DNA of 64,000 nucleotides from Paenibacillus sp. Soil522 (GCF_001428245.1 NZ_LMRV01000028.1:1326-65325), one strand, 5' to 3'. Numbered from the stretch's first letter, positions 42,731-53,121 are shown. Numbers and translations are program-made. Notes: generated by a model not told the origin, from the sequence alone.

Positions 42731-43801
42731 TTAAATATCAGCCAAAACCTGATACCAGACACCCTTCTTCGAATAAAGGTTTTTTCTGACCTCAGGCCAG
42801 CCGCCCAGATACGATATGTCGAACAGACCTTCCGGCACCTCATAGCGTTCCTTCGATTCTGCGGCAACCTTCTCGTCGACCGAGCGGAAGCCATGCTCTA
42901 CGAACAAACGCTGCGCTTCATCGCTTTGCAAATAAGCGATAAAAGCTTCGGCAACTTTACGGGAGCCATGCTTATCTGCATTTTTATCGACTACAGCTGC
43001 CGGATTCTCGATCAGAATCGTGCTCTTCGGAACGACGATGTCGTAATCGACGCCCTTCTTCTTTCTGGCGAGCAGCTCATTCTCGTAAGTAACAATGACA
43101 TCGCCTACACCGTACTCGAAAGCAGCCATTGATGCGCGTCCGCTCTTGTCGAGCGATTCCACGTTAGCGTGAACCGCTTTAAGGAAGCTTTTCGCATAGG
43201 CAGCATCCTTCGTACCGTTCTTCTCTTCGGATTGCTTCAGACCAGCCCCATAAATGGCGTTGATGTCCCACTGCGCGCCGCCGGAGGTCTTCGGATTCGG
43301 ATAAAGCACCTTAACGCCGGCGCGCGTCAAATCATTCCAGTCCTTGATCCCGAGCGGATTGCCGGCACGGGTTCCTAAAACGACGATTGAGTTCGTAATC
43401 ATCCCTTTATTACGCTGAGCCTTCCAATCATGCGTAATAAAACCGGCATCGGCTATTTTGTCCAAATCGCCTTCCATCGCAAGAATCGCGACATCCGCTT
43501 CGAACCCCCCGGCTATCGCACGCGCTTGCGTACCTGAAGCCTCATACGATTCCTGGAAGGTTACCTTTTGGCCCGTCTCTTGCAGCCAGTAGGCCCCAAA
43601 TGCAGGCAGCAGATCCGCGAAAGCGTCCTTTACTACCGAATATGCACCGATTACAAGTGTTACATCGCCGTCTTGTATGGTAGACCCAGCCGCATTGTTA
43701 TCCGGCTGCTCCTCTTTGCCGCAGCCCGCCGCAACAAGCAGCACAACTGCAGCAAGCAGCAGCACGAACATGCGCTGACTTGTTGCCCGATTGATTTTCA
43801 T
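42731..43801 (-). CDS. Sulfate ABC transporter substrate-binding lipoprotein
   Basis: This 356-residue protein is a periplasmic-type sulfate/thiosulfate-binding protein anchored by a lipobox (LLVAAGC). Family landmarks are VIGAYSVVKDAFADLLPAF, FQESYEASGTQARAI, the ligand region KTSGGAQWDINAIYGAG and DVIVTYENELL. It captures sulfate outside the membrane for CysT/CysW/CysA. The ATG at 43801 is taken as the start; an in-frame TTG at 43813 is also possible and neither has a strong ribosome binding site. It is the last gene of the operon, 35 bases after cysA. Confidence 0.93.
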   Translation of the reverse strand: MKINRATSQRMFVLLLAAVVLLVAAGCGKEEQPDNNAAGSTIQDGDVTLVIGAYSVVKDAFADLLPAFGAYWLQETGQKVTFQESYEASGTQARAIAGGFEADVAILAMEGDLDKIADAGFITHDWKAQRNKGMITNSIVVLGTRAGNPLGIKDWNDLTRAGVKVLYPNPKTSGGAQWDINAIYGAGLKQSEEKNGTKDAAYAKSFLKAVHANVESLDKSGRASMAAFEYGVGDVIVTYENELLARKKKGVDYDIVVPKSTILIENPAAVVDKNADKHGSRKVAEAFIAYLQSDEAQRLFVEHGFRSVDEKVAAESKERYEVPEGLFDISYLGGWPEVRKNLYSKKGVWYQVLADI

Positions 43802-43835
43802 GTTTGCATACAACTCTTTCTACGTAGCTTATTGG

Positions 43836-44900
43836 TTAAATATGAATAGGCATAGGATCAACCTTCAATTTATTTTCCGCAATCCAGCTCTCGTTATCAT
43901 TGAACAAATATGCACGGTGCACAAGCACGCTTACCTGATCGCCAGGATGCAGCACTTCCTTTTCAAGCGAACGGTACGTGATCAGCTTCGTATCCCCAAC
44001 GAGCAGCTCGACCATCCACTCGCTGCCGCGGAAATGCAAATGCTTCACTTTCCCGGGGAGCGTAGCGGAAGCCAGCTTGATTTCACCCGGCTTGCCGATC
44101 TCAATATATTCAGGACGAATAAGTGCTTTGGTGCCGGGACGGCTTGCCGTATCCTCAAAGCCTTTGAGCTGCGCAATGTTGTCCACGATCGTGGATTCGC
44201 CAATGAAGCTCGCAACAAACGGCGTCTCCGGGCTTTTATAAATATCCCACGGGCTGCCCTTTTGCTCCAGCCTGCCCTTGCTTATAATCATAATTTCATC
44301 GGCTACTTCGATCGCTTCCTCCTGGTCATGCGTAACGAAAATCGAGGTGATTCCGACACGCTCGATCATGTCCTTCAGCCAAGTCCGAAGCTCCGTACGG
44401 ATCTTGGCATCGATAGCAGCGAACGGCTCATCGAGCAAAAGCAGCTGCGGCTCTGGCGCAAGCGCTCTGGCGAAGGCAACGCGCTGGCGTTGTCCTCCGG
44501 AGAGCTGATGCGCATAGCGGTGCTCGAAGCCCTTTAGGCCTGTAAGCTCAACCAGGTACATAACGCGCTCGCGAATATGCTCCTTCGAATGCTTTTTCAC
44601 CTTTAAGCCGAAAGCGATGTTATCATATACGGTCATATGCTTGAACAAAGCATAGTTTTGAAACACGAAGCCGATTCCCCGCTCCTGCGGCGGCAAATCA
44701 TTAACCCGTTTGCCGTGAAAAAGAATATCGCCCGAGGAAGGAGACTCCAGTCCCGCCAGCATACGAAGTATGGACGTTTTACCGCCGCCGCTCGGGCCGA
44801 GCAAGCCGATCAGATGACCTTTTTCGATTTCAAAACTAACATCCCTCACCGCATGAAAATCGCCAAAGTTTTTGTTTAAGTTCCGTACTTCAATATGCAT
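43836..44900 (-). CDS. cysA: Sulfate/thiosulfate ABC transporter ATPase CysA
   Basis: This 354-residue ATPase energises sulfate uptake. Walker A is GPSGGGKTS (about 35-43), the signature is LSGGQRQRVAFARAL, Walker B is LLLLDEP and the switch histidine is in FVTHDQEE. A C-terminal TOBE-like region (about 245-345) carries RPEYIEIGKPG. It is the third gene of the operon; its ATG lies 3 bases after the cysW stop, preceded by GGAAG. The lengths and order match Bacillus/Paenibacillus sulfate importers. Confidence 0.95.
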   Translation of the reverse strand: MHIEVRNLNKNFGDFHAVRDVSFEIEKGHLIGLLGPSGGGKTSILRMLAGLESPSSGDILFHGKRVNDLPPQERGIGFVFQNYALFKHMTVYDNIAFGLKVKKHSKEHIRERVMYLVELTGLKGFEHRYAHQLSGGQRQRVAFARALAPEPQLLLLDEPFAAIDAKIRTELRTWLKDMIERVGITSIFVTHDQEEAIEVADEIMIISKGRLEQKGSPWDIYKSPETPFVASFIGESTIVDNIAQLKGFEDTASRPGTKALIRPEYIEIGKPGEIKLASATLPGKVKHLHFRGSEWMVELLVGDTKLITYRSLEKEVLHPGDQVSVLVHRAYLFNDNESWIAENKLKVDPMPIHI

Positions 44901-44903
44901 GGC

Positions 44904-45704
44904 TTAATGCACTTCCTTTCGTTTCTTCGCCCATTCCATCAGCAGCAGCAGCCCTACGGAAAATGCCGCCAGGACAAGAGCAACGCCGTTCGCGGCAACC
45001 ACGTTAAAATTTTCGACATCCTGATAAACGAGCGTTGTAGCGGTTTGCGTTTTGTTCATAATATTGCCCGACACGACGAGCACGGCTCCGAATTCACCGA
45101 GCGACCGCGCTACGGTCAGTACAACGCCATAAATGACACCCCATCTTATAGATGGCCAAGTCACTTTCCAAAACGTATACCAGGAATAAGCGCCAAGCGT
45201 AGAAGCTGCTTCCTCCTGCTGCGCCCCGATCTCCTGAAGCACCGGCATAACCTCACGCACCATAAGCGGGAACGTCACGAACAAGGTCGCGAGAATCATT
45301 CCGGGCAGCGCATATACGATTTTGAACCCTGCATCCTCAAACAATGTGCCGATGATCGTATTCGGGCCCAAAATAAGAACGATCATCAGACCGCCTATAA
45401 CCGGCGATACCGCAAACGGCAAATCAACTAAGCTATTGAGCAGACGCTTCATCCGCCGTCCGATCCATTCGGCTCGCACGAGATACATCGCAAGCATAAT
45501 GCCAAACACCGTATTCAAGCCCGTAACGACAACAACGATAATTCCCGTCATCATTAGCGCATGCAGCGACTGGGGCCGTGTAATTCCTTCGATAAATCCG
45601 CTCCAGCCGTCCGCCCATGAACCGGTAAATATTTTGATAAGCGGCGCAATCAGCAGCAATGAAAATACAATATAAGTTAGCGTAATCCATATTCTTCTCA
45701 TCAT
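44904..45704 (-). CDS. cysW: Sulfate ABC transporter permease CysW
   Basis: This 266-residue inner-membrane permease has six helices. The EAA loop reads GAQQEEAASTLGAYSWYTFWKVTWPSIRWG, and ARSLGEFGAVLVVSGNI is the family-typical stretch. The ATG at 45704 overlaps the cysT stop by four bases, with AGGAG six bases upstream. It pairs with CysT to form the sulfate channel. Confidence 0.94.
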   Translation of the reverse strand: MMRRIWITLTYIVFSLLLIAPLIKIFTGSWADGWSGFIEGITRPQSLHALMMTGIIVVVVTGLNTVFGIMLAMYLVRAEWIGRRMKRLLNSLVDLPFAVSPVIGGLMIVLILGPNTIIGTLFEDAGFKIVYALPGMILATLFVTFPLMVREVMPVLQEIGAQQEEAASTLGAYSWYTFWKVTWPSIRWGVIYGVVLTVARSLGEFGAVLVVSGNIMNKTQTATTLVYQDVENFNVVAANGVALVLAAFSVGLLLLMEWAKKRKEVH

Positions 45705-46516
45705 TGGTCGCTCCTCCTGCCTTGAATGAGGTTAACCGTCCATAGGATGAGGAAGGATAGCGTCAGCAGCAGCACCGATACAGCAGCCGCTCCCTGCGGA
45801 TTGCTGCTTTCGATTTCTCCGAAAATGTAAACGGAAGCAATTAATGTTTTGCCCGGAATATTGCCGGCTACGAGCACGACTGCACCGAACTCCGCAAGAG
45901 CGCGGGAGAACGAAAGCATCGCTCCGCTCATAATTCCCGGCAGCATCGTAGGAAATATAACGCTGAAGAACGTCTTCGCGCGGGTAGCGCCCAGCGTATA
46001 AGCCGCTTCTTCCTCCGATTTGTCCATTTCCTCCAGCAGCGGCTGAATAGCCCGAATAACGAAAGGAAACGTAACGAACAACATCGCGACTATAATCGCC
46101 GGCTCATGGAACACGATCTCGATACCGAGCTTCTCTGCCAAGCCCCCTACTAGACTATTAGGTCCAAGCAGCAGCAATATCATTAGACCGCCAACTGCCG
46201 TAGGCAGTGCAAACGGCAAATCAACAAGGCTGTTGAGCAAGCGCCGTCCAGGGAACCGGTAACGAATAAGCACCCAGCCGATCATCGTGCCAAGGAACAT
46301 GTTGAGAATCGTTGCGATAAGCGCCAATTTCACCGTAAGCAGCACAGCTTTCCAAGCTAATGGATCCGATACGCTTTCCCAGAAAGGGGTCCATCCAAGC
46401 GAGAATGATTGCGTATAAATGCCGATGATCGGTAGAACGATTAAGATGACAAAATAAAGCATGATGGCGCTTCGAAAACCGAAGCTCCACCCTTTTCCGC
46501 GAAACAAAGCATTCAC
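45701..46516 (-). CDS. cysT: Sulfate ABC transporter permease CysT
   Basis: This 271-residue permease (also called CysU) has six helices, the loop KSEEEAAYTLGATRAKTFFSVIFP and SFSRALAEFGAVVLVAGNIPG. The start is a GTG at 46516 with GGAGG ten bases upstream. It is the first gene of the cysT-cysW-cysA-binding-protein operon. A promoter and a CymR-like operator lie about 70-125 bases upstream. Confidence 0.94.
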   Translation of the reverse strand: MNALFRGKGWSFGFRSAIMLYFVILIVLPIIGIYTQSFSLGWTPFWESVSDPLAWKAVLLTVKLALIATILNMFLGTMIGWVLIRYRFPGRRLLNSLVDLPFALPTAVGGLMILLLLGPNSLVGGLAEKLGIEIVFHEPAIIVAMLFVTFPFVIRAIQPLLEEMDKSEEEAAYTLGATRAKTFFSVIFPTMLPGIMSGAMLSFSRALAEFGAVVLVAGNIPGKTLIASVYIFGEIESSNPQGAAAVSVLLLTLSFLILWTVNLIQGRRSDQ

Positions 46517-46582
46517 TGTGACTTTACCTCCAGACCATCGGCTTGTGCCGTAGGTGTAACTAAGCTAAACAAATAAAAACAT

Positions 46583-46640
46583 AATTCCTATTAAGTTACT
46601 CGGTATTAATAATGTAGCATCCGGACTGGGATCAAGTCAA
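46583..46640 (-). promoter_or_regulatory. cysT promoter with CymR-like operator
   Basis: On the minus strand TTGACT (46635-46640) and TACATT (46611-46616) are 18 bases apart. Directly downstream, 46583-46609 carries an imperfect palindrome of the form AATACC-N13-GGAATT, similar to CymR sites that control sulfur genes in Firmicutes. The promoter is good; the CymR assignment is tentative. Confidence 0.55.
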
Positions 46641-46723
46641 TGCTAAATTTAGAAAAGCTGATCGCTTTCATAGCTATTTCTTATGCCGAATCCTTTTATA
46701 GGCATATCCATGTACAAAAAAGA

Positions 46724-46753
46724 GAGGAGATCAGCTTAACGCCGATACTCCTC
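46724..46753 (-). terminator. Terminator of the YigZ-family gene
   Basis: GAGGAG-ATC arms pair around an 11-base loop with one mismatch and are followed on the minus strand by TCTTTTTT. Confidence 0.7.
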
Positions 46754-46759
46754 ATCTTC

Positions 46760-47392
46760 TTATTCACCTTCGATATAGTAGACATTTTCGCCTTCAGTAA
46801 TGATAGCTTGTCCTTGTGTCAGATCGGTTATCCACGTCATAAACGCATCTGCCTCAGGAGCCTCCGGCAGGCAGCGCACGGTGACGCGATCCGTAAAATC
46901 CGTTCCGCCCACGCGTGTGCCTTTGCCGTGCAGCACATTTTCCAGCTTGCCGTACCATGTATAGTCCACATCAACGAATACTTCGCGATGAAGGACGTTG
47001 ACGATTTCATCGGCCGCCTCGATGCCGGCAACCGCGCCGTCGGTGTAAGCACGGACGAGTCCGCCGGCTCCAAGCATAATGCCGCCAAAATACCGCGTCA
47101 CGACGACGGCGACATTTTTCAGCCCCTTATGCTTAATGACCTCGAGAATCGGCTTGCCCGCCGTACCGCTTGGCTCACCGTCATCGGACGCCTTCTGGAA
47201 TTGATCGCGTTCGCCAACGATGTAGGCCGAGCAGTTATGCGTCGCCTGCTTATGCAGCTGCTTGATCTCATGAATGAAAAGAGCGGCTTCCTCTTCCGAT
47301 TCCACAGGCTTCGCATATCCGATGAAACGGGACTTCTTGATCACGATCTCTGCGCTAGCCTGAAGCCTGACCGTTTTATACCTCTCAAGCAT
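46760..47392 (-). CDS. YigZ/IMPACT family protein
   Basis: This 210-residue protein belongs to the YigZ (UPF0029/IMPACT) family. The signature SDDGEPSGTAGKPILEV and TRYFGGIMLGAGGLVRAY lie near 65-115, followed by a C-terminal RNA-binding-like ferredoxin fold. Bacterial members (YvyE in Bacillus subtilis) are thought to act in translation or peptide metabolism; the precise role is not settled. The ATG at 47392 has GGGAG about eight bases upstream. It stands between pgi and the sulfate operon. Confidence 0.92.
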   Translation of the reverse strand: MLERYKTVRLQASAEIVIKKSRFIGYAKPVESEEEAALFIHEIKQLHKQATHNCSAYIVGERDQFQKASDDGEPSGTAGKPILEVIKHKGLKNVAVVVTRYFGGIMLGAGGLVRAYTDGAVAGIEAADEIVNVLHREVFVDVDYTWYGKLENVLHGKGTRVGGTDFTDRVTVRCLPEAPEADAFMTWITDLTQGQAIITEGENVYYIEGE

Positions 47393-47428
47393 AAGCTATG
47401 ACTCCCGTACACCGGTCAAGCCGGTTTA

Positions 47429-48778
47429 TTACAGCCTTGCTTCCAGCTCGGCTTTTTCTTTCTCGAAGCCCGGCTTGCCGAGCAATGCGAACATGTTCTT
47501 TTTGTAAGCCTCAACGCCCGGTTGGTCGAATGGGTTAACGCCAAGCAGATAGCCGCTGATACCGCATGCTTTTTCGAAGAAATAAACAAGGTATCCGAAT
47601 GTGTAAGGCGTCATGTCGGCAATGTTAACGATCAGGTTCGGAACTTGTCCGTCCGTATGGGCAAGAAGCGTTCCTTCGAATGCTTTCTTGTTCACAAAGT
47701 CCATTGTTTTGCCTGTCAGGAAGTTCAGACCGTCAAGATCCGCCTCGTCGTGCTCGATAGAGATATGCTCAGCCACTTCATTCACTTGAATGACCGTTTC
47801 AAAAATGTTCCGGTTACCCTCTTGGATAAACTGGCCCATCGAGTGCAAATCGGTCGAGAAATCTACTGCTGCCGGGAAAATGCCTTTAAAATCTTTGCCT
47901 TCGCTTTCGCCGAACAGCTGCTTCCACCACTCGGATACGAAATGCAGCGACGGCTCGTAGTTCACGAGAATTTCCGTTGCTTTGCCTTTGCGGTACAGCG
48001 CGTTGCGGGCCGCCGCGTATTGGTATGCTTCATTCTCGGCAAGGTTAGGGTTGCTGTATTCTTTGGACGCGTCTGCAGCGCCCTGCATGATCGATTCAAT
48101 GTTGATTCCTGCAGCTGCGATTGGAAGCAAGCCTACCGCTGTAAGCACGGAATAGCGTCCGCCTACATCGTCAGGAATAATAAACGATTCATAGCCTTCC
48201 TCTGAAGAAAGCTTCTTCAGTGCGCCCTTCTCGCTGTCTGTTGTCGCGTAAATGCGTTTGCGGGCTTCTTCTTTGCCGTATTGCTTCTCAAGCGCTGCGC
48301 GGAACACGCGGAAGGCGATTGCAGGCTCAGTCGTTGTGCCTGATTTCGAGATTACGTTGATTGACCAGTCGCGGCCTTCAATCAATTGCAGAAGATGCGT
48401 CACATAAGTCGAGCTGATGTTGTTGCCTGCGAACAATACTTGCGGCGTTTTGCGCTGCTCTTTCGGCAAAATGTTATAGAACGAGTGCGACAGCATTTCG
48501 ATTGCAGCGCGTGCGCCAAGATAGGAGCCGCCGATGCCGATCACGATCAGCACTTCGGAATCCGATTTGATCTTGTCGGCAGCCTTCTGAATGCGTGCGA
48601 ATTCTTCTTTATCGTAATTAGTCGGAAGGTCGATCCAGCCAAGATAATCCGAGCCGACTCCCGTTCCGTTATGTAGTTGCTCATGCGCGAGGCGAACCGG
48701 TTCCGCCAAATAATCAATTTCATGCTTGCCGACGAAAGTCAGCGCTTTGGTATAATCAAACTTAACTGTTTTGCTCAT
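47429..48778 (-). CDS. pgi: Glucose-6-phosphate isomerase
   Basis: This 449-residue cytoplasmic enzyme interconverts glucose-6-phosphate and fructose-6-phosphate in glycolysis. It has the sugar-phosphate loop [16 protein letters not shown], the [14 protein letters not shown] signature and [18 protein letters not shown] near the end. The length is that of Bacillus-type PGI. The ATG at 48778 is preceded by AGGGGG about 11 bases upstream. It appears monocistronic. Confidence 0.97.
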   Translation of the reverse strand: MSKTVKFDYTKALTFVGKHEIDYLAEPVRLAHEQLHNGTGVGSDYLGWIDLPTNYDKEEFARIQKAADKIKSDSEVLIVIGIGGSYLGARAAIEMLSHSFYNILPKEQRKTPQVLFAGNNISSTYVTHLLQLIEGRDWSINVISKSGTTTEPAIAFRVFRAALEKQYGKEEARKRIYATTDSEKGALKKLSSEEGYESFIIPDDVGGRYSVLTAVGLLPIAAAGINIESIMQGAADASKEYSNPNLAENEAYQYAAARNALYRKGKATEILVNYEPSLHFVSEWWKQLFGESEGKDFKGIFPAAVDFSTDLHSMGQFIQEGNRNIFETVIQVNEVAEHISIEHDEADLDGLNFLTGKTMDFVNKKAFEGTLLAHTDGQVPNLIVNIADMTPYTFGYLVYFFEKACGISGYLLGVNPFDQPGVEAYKKNMFALLGKPGFEKEKAELEARL

Positions 48779-49010
48779 GGAAACAAATACCCCCTAAAAT
48801 TTTTGTGAAGCATGATTGCTTCGAAAGCTTACACTCTTGTTCGCATAAGCAGCTGCTGCGATAGCATGTACAACTATTATGATAACTATTTTCAACTTCG
48901 CCTATAGGATATCGGATTTAAACTACAAACACAAGCATATAAACGATGAAATATTAATGAAGAGCATGTATAATCGTGTAAAAAGCCTTACTGGAGCGGA
49001 GGAAATGGAA

Positions 49011-49916
49011 ATGAAAAAGATCGGATTTATCGGATTGGGCGTTATGGGCTTAGGAATGGCAGCAAATTTGCTGAAGGGCGGCTATGAGGTAGCCGTCTAT
49101 AACCGGACCCCGGGCAAAGCGGGCCCATTGCTGGCACTTGGCGCAACAGAGCTTGAATCGCCATCCGCAATCGCACAAACAGCCGATGTTGTCATTACGA
49201 TGATCAGCAACGATAATGCCATACATGACGTTTATTGGGGCGACAACGGTATTTTTGCCGGAGCACGCAGCGGCGTCACGCTAATTGACTGCAGCACTAT
49301 CTCTCCAACGCTAGCCAAGGAATTAGCAAATGCTGCTGCAAGCATCGGAGTATCGTTTCTTGATGCGCCGGTAACAGGCAGCAAGCCGGCTGCTGAGGGC
49401 GGCACGCTCGTATTTATGGTTGGCGGCCCTGCCAAGGTGCTGAAAGGCGTAGAGGACGTCCTGCTCGCTATGGGGCGCAAGGTAATCCCGATGGGGCCTA
49501 ATGGCAGCGGCTCAATCGCAAAGCTAGCCCATAATACGATTGTTGGCATTAACGTTGTGGCGCTTGCCGAGGGCATGGCCATCGCAGCAAGCGGCGGCAT
49601 TGACGGCAGCGCGTTCGTAGAGCTCGTTCAGTCCGGCGGCGCAGCAAGCAAAGCGGCCGAGATGAAGGGACCCAAGCTGCTTGAGGGCAACTTTGACGTT
49701 CAATTTTCGCTTGAGCTTATGCTAAAGGACCTGCGGCTATCCTCCGTTTTAGCGGATAGTCTGCATGTACCTACTCCGATGCTCGAAGCGACTAAGAGCC
49801 TATTCCAGATCGGTGAATCTTTGGGACTTAGCGATCTTGACATGTCCAGTGTAGGCCAAGCTTACGAGCAATGGATTGGCCGCAAGCTTAGCGGCCGCTC
49901 CGATAACTTACACTAA
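49011..49916 (+). CDS. Beta-hydroxyacid dehydrogenase (3-hydroxyisobutyrate DH family)
   Basis: This 301-residue NAD(P)-dependent enzyme oxidises a beta-hydroxy acid such as 3-hydroxyisobutyrate, tartronate semialdehyde or 4-hydroxybutyrate. It has the N-terminal GFIGLGVMGLGMA (cofactor loop), the substrate motif DAPVTGSKPAAEGGTL and the catalytic Lys in GSGSIAKLAHNTI. The ATG at 49011 has GGAGG eight bases upstream; the longer frame to 48879 has none. It is divergent from pgi and ends with a strong hairpin. The substrate cannot be decided. Confidence 0.9.
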   Translation: MKKIGFIGLGVMGLGMAANLLKGGYEVAVYNRTPGKAGPLLALGATELESPSAIAQTADVVITMISNDNAIHDVYWGDNGIFAGARSGVTLIDCSTISPTLAKELANAAASIGVSFLDAPVTGSKPAAEGGTLVFMVGGPAKVLKGVEDVLLAMGRKVIPMGPNGSGSIAKLAHNTIVGINVVALAEGMAIAASGGIDGSAFVELVQSGGAASKAAEMKGPKLLEGNFDVQFSLELMLKDLRLSSVLADSLHVPTPMLEATKSLFQIGESLGLSDLDMSSVGQAYEQWIGRKLSGRSDNLH

Positions 49917-49930
49917 CAGCTTATTTGACT

Positions 49931-49971
49931 AAAGGGGCAGTCCAACGTTTTTAACGATGGATTGCCCCTTT
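49931..49971. terminator. Terminator between the dehydrogenase and DUF420 genes
   Basis: AAGGGGCA-TCCA-CG and CG-TGGA-TGCCCCTT arms with a short loop serve two convergent genes; T runs flank both sides. Confidence 0.85.
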
Positions 49972-49998
49972 TCGGATACTAAAGATACGAAACCAGAA

Positions 49999-50520
49999 TC
50001 AGTAGTACGGAGAAATCATCAGATAAACGACAACGCCCGTAAAGCTGACATAAAGCCAGATCGGCATCGTCCATCTGGCGATTTTACGATGCTTGTCCAG
50101 CTTCATTTGCAGGCCGCGGACGGCGGACAGCAAGGCAAGCGGCACTACAACGATCGCAAGCAGAATATGTGTGAGCAGAATGAAGAAATAGACAGAGCGC
50201 AGCGCGCCCTCTCCGCCGTATTTCGTTGATTCCGTCAAGTAATGATAGGTGACATAGGAAACAAGAAACAGCGTCGTCGATGTGAAAGCCGCCCCGATGA
50301 AAGCACGGTGCAGACGAACGTTCTTCTTCAAAATCGCGGCTAACGCAACAGCGAGCGAAATAAAGGTAAAGCAATTGAAAATCGCATTAAGCAGCGGCAA
50401 TATCGTAACATCGAATCCAATCTCTCCATCATAAGCCGGCAGAAAGAACAGAACGGTAATGATCGCTACCAAGACCAAAGACAAAATCGCAATAAGGGGC
50501 CCAACGTTTTTTTCCTTCAA
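49999..50520 (-). CDS. DUF420 integral membrane protein
   Basis: This 173-residue protein has five hydrophobic segments and belongs to DUF420 (YozB-type), found near or with haem-copper oxidase genes in Bacillales. Histidines in RLHRAF and VTYHYLTE could bind haem, which is inference. The start is a TTG at 50520 with TAGGAGG seven bases upstream; a longer frame to 50601 is not supported. Confidence 0.82.
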   Translation of the reverse strand: MKEKNVGPLIAILSLVLVAIITVLFFLPAYDGEIGFDVTILPLLNAIFNCFTFISLAVALAAILKKNVRLHRAFIGAAFTSTTLFLVSYVTYHYLTESTKYGGEGALRSVYFFILLTHILLAIVVVPLALLSAVRGLQMKLDKHRKIARWTMPIWLYVSFTGVVVYLMISPYY

Positions 50521-50670
50521 CACATAACCTCCTAATAAGCGCCAAAATGTAGACCAAGGGCACTTTTTCTCTATTAACCTTATCCGATTTGCATAGTTCA
50601 AATCAATTTGATTTGAGGCGCATATGTCACGAAAAATCGAATTTTCCGCTTTAATGGACAGACAAAAAAA

Positions 50671-50712
50671 AGGCCTTCCCGCAGGCGAATGACCGCCGGT
50701 GCAGGAAAGCCT
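50671..50712 (-). terminator. Terminator of ppnP
   Basis: AGGC-TTCC and GGAA-GCCT arms around an inner GC-rich loop are followed on the minus strand by a T run. Confidence 0.78.
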
Positions 50713-50735
50713 ACTCTTAACTATGAAAGAAACGA

Positions 50736-51053
50736 TTACTCGTAAATGTACGAGCAGCAGTAGTCCGTTACTTCAGCAACCTGAAGCTTGAACTTTGTGT
50801 TCGCAGGTACTTTGAATTCGCCTTCGCCTTGAATGTGCAGCCATTCCGTTTCGCCTGGGAGCAGCACTTTCAAATCACCAGCCAAAATCTCCATGATTTC
50901 GAGGCAGTCCGTTCCAAACTCATAGTCGCCCGGCAGCATGATGCCGAGTGTTTTTTTGGTGCCGTCCGCGAACAATACAGCGCGGCTCGTTACTTTACCG
51001 TCGAAGTAGACGTTAGCCTTCTTGACGATCGATACATTATCGAATTGAGACAT
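50736..51053 (-). CDS. ppnP: Pyrimidine/purine nucleoside phosphorylase
   Basis: This is a 105-residue single-domain cupin of the PpnP (formerly DUF1255/YaiE) family, which phosphorolyses nucleosides in salvage. Landmarks are [54 protein letters not shown] and [13 protein letters not shown]. The length matches the family (about 94-105). The ATG at 51053 is preceded by GGGAG. It lies just downstream of tkt on the same strand; the 50-base gap shows no terminator, so they may be cotranscribed. Confidence 0.93.
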   Translation of the reverse strand: MSQFDNVSIVKKANVYFDGKVTSRAVLFADGTKKTLGIMLPGDYEFGTDCLEIMEILAGDLKVLLPGETEWLHIQGEGEFKVPANTKFKLQVAEVTDYCCSYIYE

Positions 51054-51102
51054 AGTAACCGTAATCTCCCTTATTTATCGGATGCTAAGCTTAGATGTGT
51101 TA

Positions 51103-53121
51103 TTACAGCAATGCTTTCACTTTGCTCACAACGTTCTCAACCGTGAAGCCATACTCTTTGATTACGCGATCGCCAGGTGCGGATGCGCCGAAACGGTCGA
51201 TAGCAAGAATATCGCCTTGATCTCCTGTGTAACGCTCCCAGCCGAATGGATGAGCCATTTCGATTGCAAGGCGGGCTTTAACTTCAGGAAGAATAACGGA
51301 ATTTTTGTATTCCTTCGATTGCTTCTCGAACAAATCCCAGCTCGGCATGCTTACGACACGTACTTGAATGCCCTCTTCTGCCAAAGCTCTTTGAGCAGCT
51401 ACCGCCAGCTGAACTTCAGAGCCGGTTGCAAGAATTTGCGCTTGCGGCTTGCCGCCCGCTGCATCGGATACAACGTAAGCGCCGCGGCGCAGGTTTTCTT
51501 GAACACCGTTAACAGTGCCTTCAAGGATAGGCAGGTTTTGACGAGTCAAAACAAGAGCAACCGGGTTGCCTGTGTTTTCAACAGCATATGCCCATGCAGC
51601 GGAAGTCTCGTTACCGTCAGCCGGACGAATAACCGTCAGGTCAGGAATGATGCGGATCGAAGCCAGCTGTTCGATAGGCTCATGCGTAGGGCCGTCTTCG
51701 CCAACCGCGATACTGTCATGCGTCAATACATAAACGACAGGCAGCTTCATCAGAGCGGCAAGACGAACAGCAGGGCGCAAGTAATCCGTAAATACGAAGA
51801 ACGTACCGCCGAATACCTTCAAACCGCTGTGAAGCGCAATGCCGTTCATTGCAGCAGCCATTCCGAATTCACGAACGCCGTAGTACAAGTTGCGCCCATC
51901 GTAGCTGCCTGGTTTGAATTGCGGCAAACCTTTCAGGTGAGTCATTGTCGAGCTTTCCAAGTCAGCGGATCCGCCGAAAATGGTTGGCACGTTTTTCGCA
52001 AGACCGTTAAGCGCGTTGCCTGAAGCTACGCGAGTCGATACTGCGTTGTCTGCAGTTGTATATGCAGGAAGGTCAGCATCCCAGCCCTCTGGCAATACGC
52101 CGGAGATTGCCAGCTCGAACTGAGCCGCAAGCTCAGGGAAAGCTTCTTTATATGCTGCGAAGCCCGCATTCCATTGTGCATTCGCTTGCTCGCCGCTGCT
52201 TTTCACTTCTGCGAAATGAGCGCGAACCTCGTCAGGTACGTGGAATTGGTGATCTTCCGACCAGCCGTAAGCTTGCTTCGTCAATTTTGTTTCTTCAACG
52301 CCAAGCGGTGATCCGTGAGGACCAGCATGTCCGCCTTTGCCGCCTTTGTTCGGGCTGCCGTAACCGATAACCGTTTTCACTTCAATCAACGTCGGTTTGG
52401 ACAGATCCGCTTGCGCCTCAGCAACTGCTTTGGAAAGAGCATCGAGATCGTTGCCGTCCTCTACGCGGAGCACTTGCCAGCCGTAGCCTTCAAAACGTTT
52501 TTGAACGCTCTCGGAATACGAAAGGCTCAGCTCGCCATCAAGCGAGATATCGTTGGAATCATATAGGACAACCAATTTACCAAGCTGCAAATGACCTGCG
52601 AAGGAAGCAGCCTCGTGAGAGACGCCTTCCATCAAGTCGCCGTCGCCGCAAATGGAGTATGTGAAGTGATTGATAATTTCATGGCCTTCTTTATTGTAAG
52701 TCGCGCCAAGCTGCTCTTCAGCGATCGCCATACCGACAGCCATAGCAATACCTTGTCCAAGCGGACCAGTCGTTGCGTCAACGCCAGCCGTGTGGCCAAA
52801 TTCAGGATGTCCCGGTGTCAGGGAGCCCCATTGACGGAAATTTTTCAGCTCTTCAAGAGGCAAGTCATAACCGGAAAGGTGAAGCAGGCTGTAAAGCAGC
52901 ATCGAGCCGTGACCCGCAGACAAAACAAAGCGGTCGCGGTTAACCCAAGTCGGGTTCGACGGGTTGTGCTTCATGTTTTTCGCAAACAACTGATAACCCA
53001 TTGGAGCAGCGCCCATTGGCATACCAGGGTGACCTGATTTCGCTTTCTCGATGGAATCGATCGCGAGTGTACGGATCGTATCGATAGAAAGCTGTTCAAC
53101 CGATTTTTGTGTAACAGTCAT
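51103..53121 (-). CDS. tkt: Transketolase
   Basis: This 672-residue enzyme transfers two-carbon units in the pentose phosphate pathway, using thiamine diphosphate. The ThDP motif is [20 protein letters not shown] ... SNDISLDG; the pyrimidine domain has [17 protein letters not shown] and [16 protein letters not shown]. The C-terminal domain is complete. The ATG at 53121 has AGGAGG about seven bases upstream. Confidence 0.97.
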   Translation of the reverse strand: MTVTQKSVEQLSIDTIRTLAIDSIEKAKSGHPGMPMGAAPMGYQLFAKNMKHNPSNPTWVNRDRFVLSAGHGSMLLYSLLHLSGYDLPLEELKNFRQWGSLTPGHPEFGHTAGVDATTGPLGQGIAMAVGMAIAEEQLGATYNKEGHEIINHFTYSICGDGDLMEGVSHEAASFAGHLQLGKLVVLYDSNDISLDGELSLSYSESVQKRFEGYGWQVLRVEDGNDLDALSKAVAEAQADLSKPTLIEVKTVIGYGSPNKGGKGGHAGPHGSPLGVEETKLTKQAYGWSEDHQFHVPDEVRAHFAEVKSSGEQANAQWNAGFAAYKEAFPELAAQFELAISGVLPEGWDADLPAYTTADNAVSTRVASGNALNGLAKNVPTIFGGSADLESSTMTHLKGLPQFKPGSYDGRNLYYGVREFGMAAAMNGIALHSGLKVFGGTFFVFTDYLRPAVRLAALMKLPVVYVLTHDSIAVGEDGPTHEPIEQLASIRIIPDLTVIRPADGNETSAAWAYAVENTGNPVALVLTRQNLPILEGTVNGVQENLRRGAYVVSDAAGGKPQAQILATGSEVQLAVAAQRALAEEGIQVRVVSMPSWDLFEKQSKEYKNSVILPEVKARLAIEMAHPFGWERYTGDQGDILAIDRFGASAPGDRVIKEYGFTVENVVSKVKALL

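Noticed and set aside
43791-44537. A plus-strand open frame of 248 codons opposite cysA
   Set aside because: Antisense shadow of the CysA gene; composition is atypical and no domain is visible.
47522-48205. A plus-strand open frame of 227 codons opposite pgi
   Set aside because: Antisense shadow of a conserved enzyme gene.
51082-52023. A long plus-strand open frame (313 codons) opposite transketolase
   Set aside because: It is an antisense shadow of a highly conserved gene, with no family resemblance and no ribosome binding site.
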